A stretch of DNA of 64,000 nucleotides, taken from contig JAGFCA010000006.1 in NCBI GenBank assembly GCA_022394755.1, positions 1-64,000 of the forward strand. Direction: 5' to 3'. Of this stretch, positions 8,547-18,582 are shown in pieces. Source of the DNA: Candidatus Poribacteria bacterium. Lineage in GTDB: Bacteria; Poribacteria; WGA-4E; WGA-3G. A model generated the notes under the pieces. The model worked only from the letters and a program-made list of their open reading frames with translations, made no database searches and was not told the origin of the DNA. The position numbers and the translations under genes were made by a program. Position 1 is the first letter of the stretch; each line of letters opens with the position of its first letter.

Positions 8547-9263
8547 TCATTCTTGTGGCGGAAGGACATTAACCCAGTGTCCATCATTTCTTCCATCTTC
8601 TCTAAATTCGACCTTAGACCACCAAGTGTTAGCACCTGTTCTATGATGTCCTCTATCGAAGTTGATACCCATTGTAATTGGTTTATCTGTCTTGGGATAA
8701 GGTACCATAGACCATGGAATTTCCATTTCAACAATCCAACCATCTGCAACAATAGATGCTTCAACATTCCATAGATTTGCGACTTCCTGCATAGGAACAC
8801 CAAAAGGTGGGTGACTTACAAATTTGATTCCGTTGGGGTTGGACATGAAGAAAATTCTATCAGTAAATTGATGTGTGTGAAGTGGGTCAAAAGTAAATGA
8901 AATCCAATCTTCATTGAATGGACGTACTTGGTCCTCTTCAACATTTGCAGTGATTTCTTCAGGAATCTCATCGAATAAGTACCATGCAACATATATTGCT
9001 TCATCCGTGTAAACCATCATAATGGTAGTTTGGTCTGTTGCTTGTGCATTTCCAGCGTTTCTATCAAAAAAATCTGTTCCCTGCGGTGCATCTATCCATG
9101 CAGCGTCGGTTAACTTTCCATCAATAGTGGGTGGTTCCTGTACTTTAACTGCTTGAAGTTCTTTTGCATTATTTTGACCAATCTGATTGTTGTTTCTATT
9201 ATTGCCACCACAGACTAAATTCATCATTGCAATCAGGAATGTGATGAAGTAAATTATCTTCAT
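8547..9263 (-). CDS. CBM9-like carbohydrate-binding domain protein, exported
   Basis: A hydrophobic N-terminus (MKIIYFITFLIAMMNLVCGG) marks export. The Cys could act as a lipid attachment site, but the residues before it are a poor lipobox. From about residue 35 the sequence follows the family 9 carbohydrate-binding/DOMON-like pattern: PPTIDGKLTDAAW near the start, EAIYVAWYLFDE, the acidic NEDWISFTFDP, VEMEIPWSMV, and GINFDRGHH with conserved aromatics near the end. Such domains bind sugars or occur on secreted oxidoreductases. No catalytic domain is attached. The product is 238 residues and stands alone, with a GGAG-type site before the ATG. Confidence 0.82.
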   Translation of the reverse strand: MKIIYFITFLIAMMNLVCGGNNRNNNQIGQNNAKELQAVKVQEPPTIDGKLTDAAWIDAPQGTDFFDRNAGNAQATDQTTIMMVYTDEAIYVAWYLFDEIPEEITANVEEDQVRPFNEDWISFTFDPLHTHQFTDRIFFMSNPNGIKFVSHPPFGVPMQEVANLWNVEASIVADGWIVEMEIPWSMVPYPKTDKPITMGINFDRGHHRTGANTWWSKVEFREDGRNDGHWVNVLPPQE

Positions 9264-9528
9264 TTTAATCTCCTTTTAAAAATTCAATCAAATACATTTA
9301 TTTTATTTTAGTATGGATTCCATATAGAACATTTGGATATGATGCTACTGTAGGTCTTTTATAAAGAGATACTGAGACAATAGGAATAAAACAACGATAG
9401 GAAGTATAAATTAATTTCGTAGATTACCGAGAAGATGGTTTCTTAGGTACAAGTAAATCAACTGACTTTAGTCATTATTGATTGATATTTATAATTCTAT
9501 GGTTATTTACTGTATTAATCTGATGATT

Positions 9529-10068
9529 TTATGAGACAATCAACATAGCAAATTCTGCTGATAGTATACCGAGCATTGAACCAGCAAGGACATCAGTGGG
9601 ATAGTGAACACCTAAATATACACGGGCAACACCAACCGTTGAAGCCCAGATAAACGTCGTGAAATGCAAGATAGGAATTGGGAAGAAACTTGATATCAGG
9701 GTCATAACAAGAAATGCCGAAGCAGTATGACCGGATGGAAAACTAAAGCGATCTGGTGGACGCACCCTAAAAGTAATATCATCTATTTTTTGGAATGGAC
9801 GATCCCGTTTTAGAGTTTGTTTGATTAGATGATAAAAAATACCTTTTATTGGGAATGCAACAGCGGCAGAGAGTAAGAAAGGTTTTGTAATTGATGTTTC
9901 AAATGTTAGTAATACGTACATTGCAACTAACGGATATAGATATCCATTAGCACTCCAAGACAATATACGGAAGTAACGGGTGAGAAATCTTCTATCACCC
10001 CAGCCAAAAATATGTTGGAATATGTACGTGTCCAATCGGGTCACATTATTTGTAATTTCTTTTAACAT
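9529..10068 (-). CDS. PAP2-family membrane phosphatase
   Basis: This is a type 2 phosphatidic-acid phosphatase-like enzyme of about 179 residues, expected to remove phosphate from lipid phosphates at the inner membrane. The three signature motifs are in order: [19 protein letters not shown] with the catalytic His region, and [12 protein letters not shown] with the second His and Asp. Several hydrophobic segments alternate with them. I use the ATG at 10068. The frame extends to a GTG at 10104, but neither start has a good ribosome site. Undecaprenyl-diphosphate phosphatase or lipid A phosphatase are possible roles; the sequence does not decide. Confidence 0.88.
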   Translation of the reverse strand: MLKEITNNVTRLDTYIFQHIFGWGDRRFLTRYFRILSWSANGYLYPLVAMYVLLTFETSITKPFLLSAAVAFPIKGIFYHLIKQTLKRDRPFQKIDDITFRVRPPDRFSFPSGHTASAFLVMTLISSFFPIPILHFTTFIWASTVGVARVYLGVHYPTDVLAGSMLGILSAEFAMLIVS

Positions 10069-10780
10069 GAACGTGAAATCAACACAAGTGTACGGAATGT
10101 GCACTTTATTACATCAAATTAACAATTTATTTGATGTTAGACGATCCTTTTAAAATACCAACATAATTAAGTATGGTAGTAATGTTCTTATCTCTGACAC
10201 ATATAAGTAGTATCTCGTAACCAACAAATTAGAACGTATAAAGATATTATTTTGATACAGAGAGTCTAAATATAAACATACTTCAATATCAAGAAATTAA
10301 ATAAACACAATATAATATCTATACATTTTTATTCATTAGAAAAGCCTAATAAGTATACAACATCTTTAGTTGAAAAACAAACTAATTCCAATATTTGGGT
10401 GTGTGAATAAATTGTAAATATACGCTTCAATTTGTAGCATTAACTGTTAGTTTGTACTATACCACATGACGCAATCTGGAAGATTGTGATACAAATATCG
10501 GACGGGAGACCCCGTCCCTACGAAGAGGAAAAGAAGAGTTGAGAATCGGAGTTCCCTCCTACAGACGAGGGATTATATCTGTACCATCGCTTCTTATTAG
10601 ATAGATACATTGTTATAGAGTAACAAAAACTATACACACCCAATATTTTACTTTGTATGGGTATAGTTAGACATCAGTGTTGGGAATCTACCCATCATAG
10701 CTATTGTGTTAAGCAGAAACCGAACTTACCGTTATTGTAAATTTTGAATTAGAATATCACAGCACTTGAAAAATACTATA
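10069..10780. other. Intergenic stretch with composite dispersed repeat
   Basis: No gene is seen over about 710 bases. A hairpin caatct/agattg lies at about 10483-10497. It is followed by GGACGGG-AGA-CCCCGTCC at 10500-10517 plus ctacga, then gagaatcggagttccctcctaca at 10541-10563. The last two modules repeat those at 101-222. The rest is A+T-rich and unremarkable. Confidence 0.6.
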
Positions 10781-11497
10781 TTACGAAATATAGCTTGATA
10801 AATCGCGTAGTGCAATCACAGTGTAATTATTATCAGCAAGGTACGCCATGTATGTTTCAAAAGCTGCGGGTTCTGTATGTACCCACGGATGTTCTATATC
10901 TGGAACACCATGAAAAGTGAGTATGGTTATATTACCATCTCTTGCTTGGTCTAATGCCCATGTGAAATCGTCAAAACCCCAATTTGGTCCTGATGCCCCA
11001 GTAGTTGGAACTAAGAGTGGGTCATGCAATGTAGGATTATATGCTGGTCCCCTACCACCTTCAGAGTCATAAGGAAATTCAGGTGCAATTCCACGTCGTG
11101 CAAAATCAAACCCGTAGTCTCTAACAGTTTTGACTGCATCATCTGAATAATTATAGCCGGGATAACAAAATGTAGTGGTCTGTTCTATGCCAAATTCTTT
11201 ACATCGTTTATCAATATGCAGTAAGTCTTCTGTCAGTTCATTTTTAGATTGTGTGGCTACATTTCGATGGTGTTGTGTGTGGTTTCCTATTTCAAAACCT
11301 GCTTCATGGAGATTCAATACCTCTTCCCATGTCATATATGCATCTTTGTTATCTAAGAAACCCAGTCCTTCTGTAATATAGAAGGTGGCACCGAAACCGT
11401 AACTTTTCAACAACGGACCAACGAATGTTGCTTGAGACTTACAACCATCATCAAACGTTAAAACTACAACTTTTTCAGGAATTGTTTTTTCTTTCAT
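10781..11497 (-). CDS. Polysaccharide deacetylase (NodB fold)
   Basis: The product is a 238-residue carbohydrate esterase family 4-like enzyme. Motif 1 is TFDDG at residues 14-18, holding the metal-binding Asp. Motif 2 is GNHTQHH, with the two His ligands of the H(S/T)xxH pattern. Further on come FCYPGYNY in the place of the usual RxPY motif, and ILTFHGV, whose His fits motif 5. No signal peptide is present, so it acts in the cytoplasm or is exported another way. The family removes N-acetyl groups from chitin-like or peptidoglycan sugars. The variant motif 3 makes the true substrate uncertain. Confidence 0.88.
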   Translation of the reverse strand: MKEKTIPEKVVVLTFDDGCKSQATFVGPLLKSYGFGATFYITEGLGFLDNKDAYMTWEEVLNLHEAGFEIGNHTQHHRNVATQSKNELTEDLLHIDKRCKEFGIEQTTTFCYPGYNYSDDAVKTVRDYGFDFARRGIAPEFPYDSEGGRGPAYNPTLHDPLLVPTTGASGPNWGFDDFTWALDQARDGNITILTFHGVPDIEHPWVHTEPAAFETYMAYLADNNYTVIALRDLSSYIS

Positions 11498-11635
11498 AAT
11501 ATTCTTTGGATTAGTATATCCGGTTGGAGAGTAAAATGATTACCATTATACCCCGTAAATGTACTTATATCAAGAAATCGGATAAAGGTTAAAGAAAGAA
11601 TTGTATAAGATAATTGAATTTTGTTTAGATTGGTA

Positions 11636-12397
11636 TCAGTGAAAATAGTTGAGTATTTCTTGATGAAGACTTCCGTTTGTAGCTAATAGTGAATTTGTCT
11701 GTATTGTAATATCATTACCTTGTAAGTCTGTAACCATACCTCCCGCTTCCCGAACTATTACAGTAATTGCAGCTATATCCCAAATGCTAATAGCAGCTTC
11801 AATTACAGCCTCAGCCCTTGCCGATGATACCAGATGGTACATATAAAAATCACCAAAACCTCGGCTCCGAGCAGTCTTATTGATTAGGTTGTATATACCT
11901 TCGAAAGTCCCTTTTTCAACAAACCATTTGATACCACCATGACAGATCATTGCCTCCTTCAGTCCTGTAAGTTCAGAAACACTAATTGGGTTATCGTTTA
12001 GGAATGCGCCATTTCCTTTCTCTGCGTATAAAACTTCATTTAAGAGAGGTGCGTTTGAGACCCCAACAATTAATTCTTCATCTTTCATTAAGGCAATTTG
12101 TGTACCGAAAATGGGTATTTTCCGTATGTAGTTCTTGGTAGCATCAATAGGGTCAATTATCCATAAATAGGGTGAATCGCCTTTTTCAACACCAAATTCT
12201 TCACCCAAAAAACCGTGGTCAGGAAAAGCATGTTTGATTGTCTCTCTTATAACAATTTCAGCTTCTCTATCAGCATAGGTAACCGGTGTTTCATCTTCTT
12301 TTAACTCAACACTAATATCTCCATTATAGTATGGTAGGATAACTTCTTCAGCCTTTTTGGCTGCATCTAATGCAACCGTTATAAATTCACTTTTCAT
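11636..12397 (-). CDS. Inositol-monophosphatase-family phosphatase, probably histidinol-phosphatase
   Basis: The 253-residue product has the metal-binding motifs of the family: GEEFG (about 65-69), WIIDPIDATKNY (about 80-91) and WDIAAITVIVREAGG near 200. The stretch RKIPIFGTQIAL after the second motif is typical of the HisN-type histidinol-phosphate phosphatases rather than classic SuhB, so dephosphorylation of histidinol phosphate is the favoured role. No other his genes are nearby, so the assignment rests on motif resemblance only. 3'-phosphoadenosine phosphatase or SuhB-like activity remain possible. A clear AGGAG-type site precedes the ATG. Confidence 0.8.
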   Translation of the reverse strand: MKSEFITVALDAAKKAEEVILPYYNGDISVELKEDETPVTYADREAEIVIRETIKHAFPDHGFLGEEFGVEKGDSPYLWIIDPIDATKNYIRKIPIFGTQIALMKDEELIVGVSNAPLLNEVLYAEKGNGAFLNDNPISVSELTGLKEAMICHGGIKWFVEKGTFEGIYNLINKTARSRGFGDFYMYHLVSSARAEAVIEAAISIWDIAAITVIVREAGGMVTDLQGNDITIQTNSLLATNGSLHQEILNYFH

Positions 12398-12434
12398 TAT
12401 CTCTCCTAATTGTGTGATGATATGATTCTAATGA

Positions 12435-14264
12435 CTAACGTAGCGATATTACAGGACAGTATGTGCCGATCTTTTTTCTTTTCCACCATTTTCCATCAGT
12501 ATTCTTCGTTTGAATATTTGTAAATTCGTAATTGTATAAATTCGCTCGTAAGAATTTTGGTGGTGTGTTCGGAAAAGGGTTTTCCTTAAGTAGCTTTACA
12601 ACCTCTTGATTACCTTTCAGCAATGTTTCCATAAAATTGAGAACCCATGTCGTGTTTCTAACATTCCCTCTGAGTGCGGCAAACCACATTTGCCAGTCTA
12701 ATCTTGGTTGGTGTGGAGCAACCCATTTTGGTGGTTCTGATACGTTTCCTGGTTTCCATCGGAACTGATATGGAATCCAGTTTATTTTATCATTGCTCCC
12801 TTCAATTATTATCTCAGGACGTGTTTCAGTCATATTGGCAAAAAGACCATAGGTATTAACTAAATGAAAAGGAGTAATCCACTGTAACGGTGAATTCCAA
12901 ACAAATTCTCTAATCTTTGTATCAGGGAACAGTTGACCTGAAAATCTAAGACAACTAAAAGAGAATATTAGAACTGCTAAAGATACCAAACAGATCTTAC
13001 TGATAGCTCTTAGAGACCTATTTACGAAGGGTTTAGTTTCAAGGAACTTACCACGAATTACTTTCTTCCAAGTGATGTCGTCTATGAGGAGAAGACATAG
13101 TAATATAGTTAGTAGATTGAAAAAACAGTAATTACCTGTGAGTATTATCGATAATTGCAAACCAATGAGAACGAAAGATCCTAAGGTGCGTACTCGCCGT
13201 GGTGCAAAAATCAGGAATGGTATGACAAGTTCAACACCAAACATAATAAATGTTGATACCTTATGAAACCACTCAGGCAATTGATGTATATACCACCCAA
13301 TCCATGTAGGTAATGGTTGTGTTTCATAATGGTAGTTGAGGGCAGTTAGGTTTCGCCAAACTTCGTCACTGACTAATTTTACATAGCCTGAAGCGAACAT
13401 TAAACGGAATAATAACCATCGTAATAACCAGAGATATAATGTATGGTAGGATGAAGTGAAATCTATTCTATCTTTTATTGCCAAACAAGAAATGAAAATT
13501 GCTAAGAAACCAGTTTCAAGCAGTAATACATCCCATTGAAAACTCAGAAAGACTTGTCCAACAGTTACGAATGATAAATATAGCAACCACAATGTTGTTA
13601 GGCAGACTGTAGGGATATATCCAACAATTAGCAATAATGAGAATCCCACCCCTACACCACATAGTATATGTAAGAGAAAATCGGAAGAATTCAACCAGAA
13701 TATTGTAGGAAAAAGATTATAGGACTTAAATCCTAACGCTTGGTGTATATCGGTTAAATATCGTTCTGCAGGTAGTATTCCGTTCCTGCCAATTAATCCT
13801 TCAATTTGAACCCATAATGAAAGAAATGCAATCAGATAAATACATGCAATGCCTCTAAGAAATACCCACCTTGTAAATGAATATGTAACTCTATCATTAT
13901 GATTTCCCCATAACCATCGTGTTAATGTTGAGAATAATGATCGATTGTTAGCGACGAATCGGTATAATAATTCACAAAGAATTGAGAAGAATTTAAACTT
14001 AGTATAACCCCAAAGCAAAATGCTATTATTCAAAGTACGAAAGACTGCTTCAGCGCCTGAATAAACCTGACCATCAGGAAGAATTAATTGGACAGAGGAT
14101 TGAAATGAAGATATAGGGATATTGGAATATTCTAAGACAACTTGTTGATATGGAACATACTCTATCCTGTTCTGTGTAATATGTTGCCATTGTGCAATCC
14201 AATACTTACAGAAATCACAATCACCGTCATAGACAAGAAGTGCTTTACTATTCTGTTCTTGCAT
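12435..14264 (-). CDS. DCC1-type thiol-disulfide domain fused to lipase-maturation-factor-like membrane protein
   Basis: Residues about 8-120 form a DCC1/DUF393 domain beginning LLVYDGDCDFCKYW, with a CxxC pair. The rest is a multi-pass membrane protein (around ten hydrophobic segments between about 150 and 480) ending in a soluble tail. The tail includes TRPEIIIEGSNDKINW, KPGNVSEPPKWVAPHQPRLD and WQMWFAALRG, the hallmark of lipase maturation factor (LMF1-like) proteins. In animals LMF1 helps lipases fold in the ER. Here the fused redox domain suggests disulfide handling of exported enzymes, an inference. The frame opens at a TTG (14267), but the ATG at 14264 is more natural. The stop lies 37 bases before the HisN-like gene. 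Confidence 0.88.
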   Translation of the reverse strand: MQEQNSKALLVYDGDCDFCKYWIAQWQHITQNRIEYVPYQQVVLEYSNIPISSFQSSVQLILPDGQVYSGAEAVFRTLNNSILLWGYTKFKFFSILCELLYRFVANNRSLFSTLTRWLWGNHNDRVTYSFTRWVFLRGIACIYLIAFLSLWVQIEGLIGRNGILPAERYLTDIHQALGFKSYNLFPTIFWLNSSDFLLHILCGVGVGFSLLLIVGYIPTVCLTTLWLLYLSFVTVGQVFLSFQWDVLLLETGFLAIFISCLAIKDRIDFTSSYHTLYLWLLRWLLFRLMFASGYVKLVSDEVWRNLTALNYHYETQPLPTWIGWYIHQLPEWFHKVSTFIMFGVELVIPFLIFAPRRVRTLGSFVLIGLQLSIILTGNYCFFNLLTILLCLLLIDDITWKKVIRGKFLETKPFVNRSLRAISKICLVSLAVLIFSFSCLRFSGQLFPDTKIREFVWNSPLQWITPFHLVNTYGLFANMTETRPEIIIEGSNDKINWIPYQFRWKPGNVSEPPKWVAPHQPRLDWQMWFAALRGNVRNTTWVLNFMETLLKGNQEVVKLLKENPFPNTPPKFLRANLYNYEFTNIQTKNTDGKWWKRKKIGTYCPVISLR

Positions 14265-14299
14265 CAATGAATTAAATCTTGTATATCATCGTAATAAAG

Positions 14300-15529
14300 T
14301 TAGTTCCAAGCATTATGTATCTTTGTAATTGCTTCAACAACCTGATCTATCTCAGATTCAGTGCTTAAGAGCAGGTTTTGGAATAACCAAACACTCTGTT
14401 CACAAACTAATTCTGTATTTGGACAAGGAAGTGTTCGAATGAGATCAGGATATTTCTCACCTACATGTGCCATTCCTGGTTCCATAGACAATGGCGAACG
14501 ATAACCAATTGAACATGGTATACCTTCGGCTGAGAGAGCTTTAACAAAATCCTCACGAGATTTACCACCAAAACCATCTGGATTATATTTCATACAATAT
14601 AGATGATAGCCGTGTTTTGTAGTCCATGGTGCATGAATTGGAGGTGTAATCCCATCAACTTCTTCCAACAATGATGAGAGGTATACACCATTTCGATTTC
14701 GTAGATTTGTTTGTTCTTGAAGAAGTTCTAATCTGACAAGTAAAATAGCTGCAAGATATTCTGAAGGTCGATAGTTCCATCCTAATCGAGGATATTCCCA
14801 TCTTGCCCCACCTGGTGCGCGTCCTACGTTCATAAATGCACAGACCCGGTCATGGATATCTTTATCATTTGTTGTCACCATACCTCCTTCACCAGAGGTT
14901 AGGTTTTTAGATGCTTGGAAACTGAATGCACCTACATCACTGAGATTCCCAACCTTCTTATTTTGATATTCTGCACCGTGTGCTTGTGCACAATCTTCAA
15001 TAAGATAGAGTTGATGCTTTTTTGCAATATCTTGTAATGTCCCCATTTCTGCGGGGTGTCCACCAAGATGGACAGGGAGAATAGCCCTTGTTTGAGGTGT
15101 AATAGCATCTTCAACAGCTTTTGGATCTATAGTGAAAGTTTCGGGTGAAATATCAACAAATGCCACAGTACACCTTCGTTCCAATACTGCACTTGCCGTA
15201 GCGACAAAAGTATAGTTTGGAACGATAATTTCACCACCTTCACTGAAACCATCGAGATCTAAAGCTGCTGCTAATGCGGCGCTGATAGAATCTGTTCCGT
15301 GAGGCATAAAAAGTGCATAGTTTGTTCCTGTGTAAGATGCATAGAGTTCACAGAAACGCGGTATCATAGTACCCCCAGAACCTTCATTACTACTAAAATA
15401 TACATCTCTTAGTAACGGTTCTATTTTATTATTCCATTCATCAGAAGTGTTCTGTGGCCAGGAAGGCCACGGGTGAGTTTCTGTGTTCCGAACAGGAGTT
15501 CCACCTGAAATTGCCAATGTATCTGTCAT
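14300..15529 (-). CDS. DegT/DnrJ/EryC1/StrS family PLP aminotransferase
   Basis: The ATG at 15529 is preceded by GGAGATAAAA, so I prefer it to the longer frame from 15583. The product is about 409 residues. It shows the sugar-aminotransferase pattern: EGSGGTM near the start, the cofactor region LIEDCAQAHGA, and the PLP lysine in FSFQASKNLTSGEGGM. It probably transfers an amino group to a keto sugar, or in some relatives works in amino-acid or secondary metabolism. The gene ends 36 bases before the DCC1/LMF fusion, so the two may be read together, but the functions are not obviously linked. Confidence 0.88.
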   Translation of the reverse strand: MTDTLAISGGTPVRNTETHPWPSWPQNTSDEWNNKIEPLLRDVYFSSNEGSGGTMIPRFCELYASYTGTNYALFMPHGTDSISAALAAALDLDGFSEGGEIIVPNYTFVATASAVLERRCTVAFVDISPETFTIDPKAVEDAITPQTRAILPVHLGGHPAEMGTLQDIAKKHQLYLIEDCAQAHGAEYQNKKVGNLSDVGAFSFQASKNLTSGEGGMVTTNDKDIHDRVCAFMNVGRAPGGARWEYPRLGWNYRPSEYLAAILLVRLELLQEQTNLRNRNGVYLSSLLEEVDGITPPIHAPWTTKHGYHLYCMKYNPDGFGGKSREDFVKALSAEGIPCSIGYRSPLSMEPGMAHVGEKYPDLIRTLPCPNTELVCEQSVWLFQNLLLSTESEIDQVVEAITKIHNAWN

Positions 15530-15639
15530 TTTTATCTCCAATGATGAGTAAGATAGGAAGTTAATCATTGTCCAAATATTCAAAAATTAATATGACAATA
15601 ACTATACTAACATAAAATTGAATACAATTGTATTATCAA

Positions 15640-15850
15640 TTGACATACCCTAATTTTGCGTAGAATATTGATGGTCAGTGGTATGTATTTTCACTGATGA
15701 GAAGGATCTATTTGTTGCCCCTGCACCAAGACAGAATCTCATAGGTACAGATCTAAAAAATCTGATTGGAGATGATAGCACACCGATTGGGTTAACATAG
15801 CGTAAGCCATCAGTACAGGTTTATGGGTTGAGTATATATTGCCCAATCCC
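15640..15850 (+). pseudogene. Possible short gene remnant in an otherwise empty stretch
   Basis: Between 15530 and 16048 there is no intact gene. On the plus strand a promoter-like TTGACA (15640-15645) and TAGAAT (15661-15666, spacing 15) precede an open stretch reading DEKDLFVAPAPRQNLIG then DLKNLIGDDSTPIGLT. It stops at about 15800 and resumes in another frame as RKPSVQVYGLSIYCP. The residue composition looks protein-like, but I do not recognise the family. This is weak evidence for a decayed gene. Confidence 0.25.
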
Positions 15851-16048
15851 AAGAATATGAAGATACAGATGCTAAAACCAATTAGTTTTTTATCTATAGA
15901 AATTAGAAAACATAAAGGGTGGTTATATTACAACTCTTTCACGTTAGTTGCTATTCAATATTTATTGAAATGAGAGACATACTTAGTTAGTATTCAGATA
16001 GTATTTCATTCAGTTCTATATTCAGCGGCACGTTTTACAGTAGTATAG

Positions 16049-17116
16049 TCAATTATTAGAATCTAATAATCCACGAATTGCCTTCACTGCTGTTTCTGTA
16101 TCTTGTAGTTTTTTGTTGACTATATTTGTTTCTAATTGTTCTGTGATTATGCTACTTAAATCATCTCTATTGCTAAGAGAAATTATTGAATAGTCTTTCA
16201 TATACGTGTAGACCTTATATCTACTCGGCATTCTAATTGCAGTTTGTGTCATGGATAAAACAATAACCTTCTTCCCAGTACTGGCTGCTTCACAAACCAT
16301 AGAAAAACTATCCGCAGTTACAATAAGAAGATCACTTAATGCAAGAATAGCTTCGTATGGTTCATCAATCATAGATGTAGAACTTGGTTCAATGAAAAGG
16401 GAACACCAATCCCTTGTATCCAAATGTGATTTTAAATACAGCGTAACTTCAGACGGAGTTCTTCGAGAAGTTGTAAGTAGTACTTGTATATTCAGTTTTG
16501 TTACAACTGAATCAATTGTATTGATTAACTGACTTACATCATCAATTGTGATAGTTTCTGATTTATCAGTTCCACCAATTAAGATTCCGATGCATTTTCG
16601 ACTGTCTAAGTTTAAAGTTTCTGAATATATCGGTTCTTTCTTATTGAGTTCATCAGGAGTAATAGGATTGGGAACACCGATTGTTTTACACACATTTTCC
16701 TGTTTTTTGGTTTTATGCCATGACAGCATTGGTAGTATTGCCATGTCAAAATGTCTTACTCCTATAGGGGAGGGTCTACGGCAAGTAATAGTTTTTGCTT
16801 GATAGAGTTTTCCAAGGAGAAGATTCACGACAGCAAGAGATGAACCTGTAGATAAAACTACATCTACACTATTCTTGTTTAGAAGTGAATTGTAAATACT
16901 GGGGTGGAGACTCCATTTGAGTAGGAATTTTATGGAGTATGAATTGAGTGAAAAACATCCAAAAATACAGAAGAATATTCTCAGAAGATTATCACGTAAT
17001 TTACTATGAAATTGTATATCCTGCCATTCAATATCATAATCAGTAAGATATTTTGCAATACCTAAAGACTGTTTATAGTGTCCAGGTTTATTATCACTTA
17101 AGATAACAACTTTCAT
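16049..17116 (-). CDS. ELM1/GtrOC1-family protein, putative glycosyltransferase
   Basis: The 355-residue product starts MKVVILSDNKPGHYKQSLGIA, the typical opening of the ELM1 (DUF1022) family. A Rossmann-like C-terminal half carries GILIGGTDKSETI, VLLTTSRRTPSE and LIVTADSFSMVCEAASTGKKV. The last resembles the nucleotide-sugar site of GT-B glycosyltransferases. Plant ELM1 affects mitochondrial fission, but bacterial members are regarded as probable glycosyltransferases acting on surface polysaccharides. No signal peptide is present. It stands alone, with gaps on both sides. Confidence 0.82.
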   Translation of the reverse strand: MKVVILSDNKPGHYKQSLGIAKYLTDYDIEWQDIQFHSKLRDNLLRIFFCIFGCFSLNSYSIKFLLKWSLHPSIYNSLLNKNSVDVVLSTGSSLAVVNLLLGKLYQAKTITCRRPSPIGVRHFDMAILPMLSWHKTKKQENVCKTIGVPNPITPDELNKKEPIYSETLNLDSRKCIGILIGGTDKSETITIDDVSQLINTIDSVVTKLNIQVLLTTSRRTPSEVTLYLKSHLDTRDWCSLFIEPSSTSMIDEPYEAILALSDLLIVTADSFSMVCEAASTGKKVIVLSMTQTAIRMPSRYKVYTYMKDYSIISLSNRDDLSSIITEQLETNIVNKKLQDTETAVKAIRGLLDSNN

Positions 17117-17298
17117 TTACATTCATTATACCTTGTTAAATATATAACGTGAGTTTGATAACTTAGATTTTCTATTCGTGAAATATACGTTTGGTAATAT
17201 GAATTTAAAAGAACCCTACCTACAACGTATAATAGAAATGATTTTATACCAATGAAGTATTAATACCTTGATCAAACTCACATTAATGTATTCATCTA

Positions 17299-18582
17299 CT
17301 ATTCAGTTTTATCCTTTAGTGCTTCAACAACCAGACTCTCCAATTTTTCACCTCTGGCATTATTGGTAATTAGTTTCCCATCTTTACCAATTAACCACAT
17401 ATTAGGAATACTAAAAATCTCATATTGTCTTGATACTGGACTATCCCATCCTTTACCACTAAATACTTGTCTCCAGGTAATGTCATTTTTTGAGAGATAT
17501 TCTTTCAACCTTTTTTCATCAGTATCAAGGCTTATCCCAAGTATATCAAACCCCTTATCTTTATATGTATCATAAACCTTTTTCATATTCGGTGTTTCAG
17601 CGACACAAGGACCACACCATACTGCCCAAAAATCCACTAATAGGACTTTTCCACGATATGCTTCAATTGATATAGGTTCACCGTCAAGATCAGTTGCGGT
17701 AAAGTCTGGTACCATCTTCCCAAGGTATGCTAATCCGGGTATATATTTCTTTCTATATTCTAATGCTAATTCTGCCTTACCTTGATCATCATAAATCTTT
17801 GCTATTCTCTCTAACACATACCTATTCTTAGGGTTTGCTTCATCAAATTTCAAAAACAGATCCAACTCTTCATCAAAATGCTCAATTGTCTTTAACATAT
17901 CACCCAAATAAAGCACATGTGAATAGTTGTTAGGTTCAATTAAAGTCTTATAGTTTTTAATGAGATTATCTGCTTCAACATTTCGTCCAGACTGAACATA
18001 AAGATTCGCAAGCATTGGATACATTTTGAAAAATCGAGTATTTTTTGGTAGTTTTTCAAAACCCATTTCTAACATATCAATTGCTTTTTCAACAGACCCA
18101 TATATTTGAACAAGTGATTGATCCCAATAATATGAAGCATTATATACTTTATATTCAAAACTCAAATTTATGGTAGTCAAATCCTTATCAGCCATGTGAT
18201 GCGAACAACGAACAAGCGATACTACATCACCAAACATTGTACGATTTTCCTCTACACTTTTTCGTTGGTCAGGAAAGAATTCATAGCTATAGCTTACAGG
18301 AAGTTCTGGGTCAACAGCTCGAGAGTAAGGAACTTTACCTCTGGTTTTATCTGCTGGACAAACAAGAATACTCTTATCAGATAAATGTTCATCATGAAGG
18401 TCTGACAACCAATCTGGATATTCTCCGTGTTCTTCCATATACGTCTTGATAGCTTTACCAATAGCGTGTAGATTTTCAGTACATAATTTCACATCTTCAT
18501 TAGGATCTTGTTTTGGTGATTCATCAGCAGAGACCAAAGAAACCACCATACTTAACATTATGCAAACGACGAATAATCTCAT
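17299..18582 (-). CDS. Exported TlpA-like thioredoxin with N-terminal extension and TPR-like region
   Basis: A signal peptide covers about residues 1-19. Residues 30-110 resemble the tail of type II secretion pseudopilin/H-X9-DG-type proteins (TENLHAIGKAIKTYMEEHGEYP, then ILVCPADKTRG). Residues 150-280 are helical and TPR-like (YGSVEKAIDMLEMGFEKLPK). The C-terminal domain from about 288 is a redoxin of the TlpA/ResA class, with VDFWAVWCGPC at about 316-326 and a cis-Pro region SIPNMWLI. It should reduce disulfides in the periplasm, for example in cytochrome c maturation. The three-part arrangement is unusual compared with TlpA proteins of about 190 residues. Confidence 0.86.
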   Translation of the reverse strand: MRLFVVCIMLSMVVSLVSADESPKQDPNEDVKLCTENLHAIGKAIKTYMEEHGEYPDWLSDLHDEHLSDKSILVCPADKTRGKVPYSRAVDPELPVSYSYEFFPDQRKSVEENRTMFGDVVSLVRCSHHMADKDLTTINLSFEYKVYNASYYWDQSLVQIYGSVEKAIDMLEMGFEKLPKNTRFFKMYPMLANLYVQSGRNVEADNLIKNYKTLIEPNNYSHVLYLGDMLKTIEHFDEELDLFLKFDEANPKNRYVLERIAKIYDDQGKAELALEYRKKYIPGLAYLGKMVPDFTATDLDGEPISIEAYRGKVLLVDFWAVWCGPCVAETPNMKKVYDTYKDKGFDILGISLDTDEKRLKEYLSKNDITWRQVFSGKGWDSPVSRQYEIFSIPNMWLIGKDGKLITNNARGEKLESLVVEALKDKTE

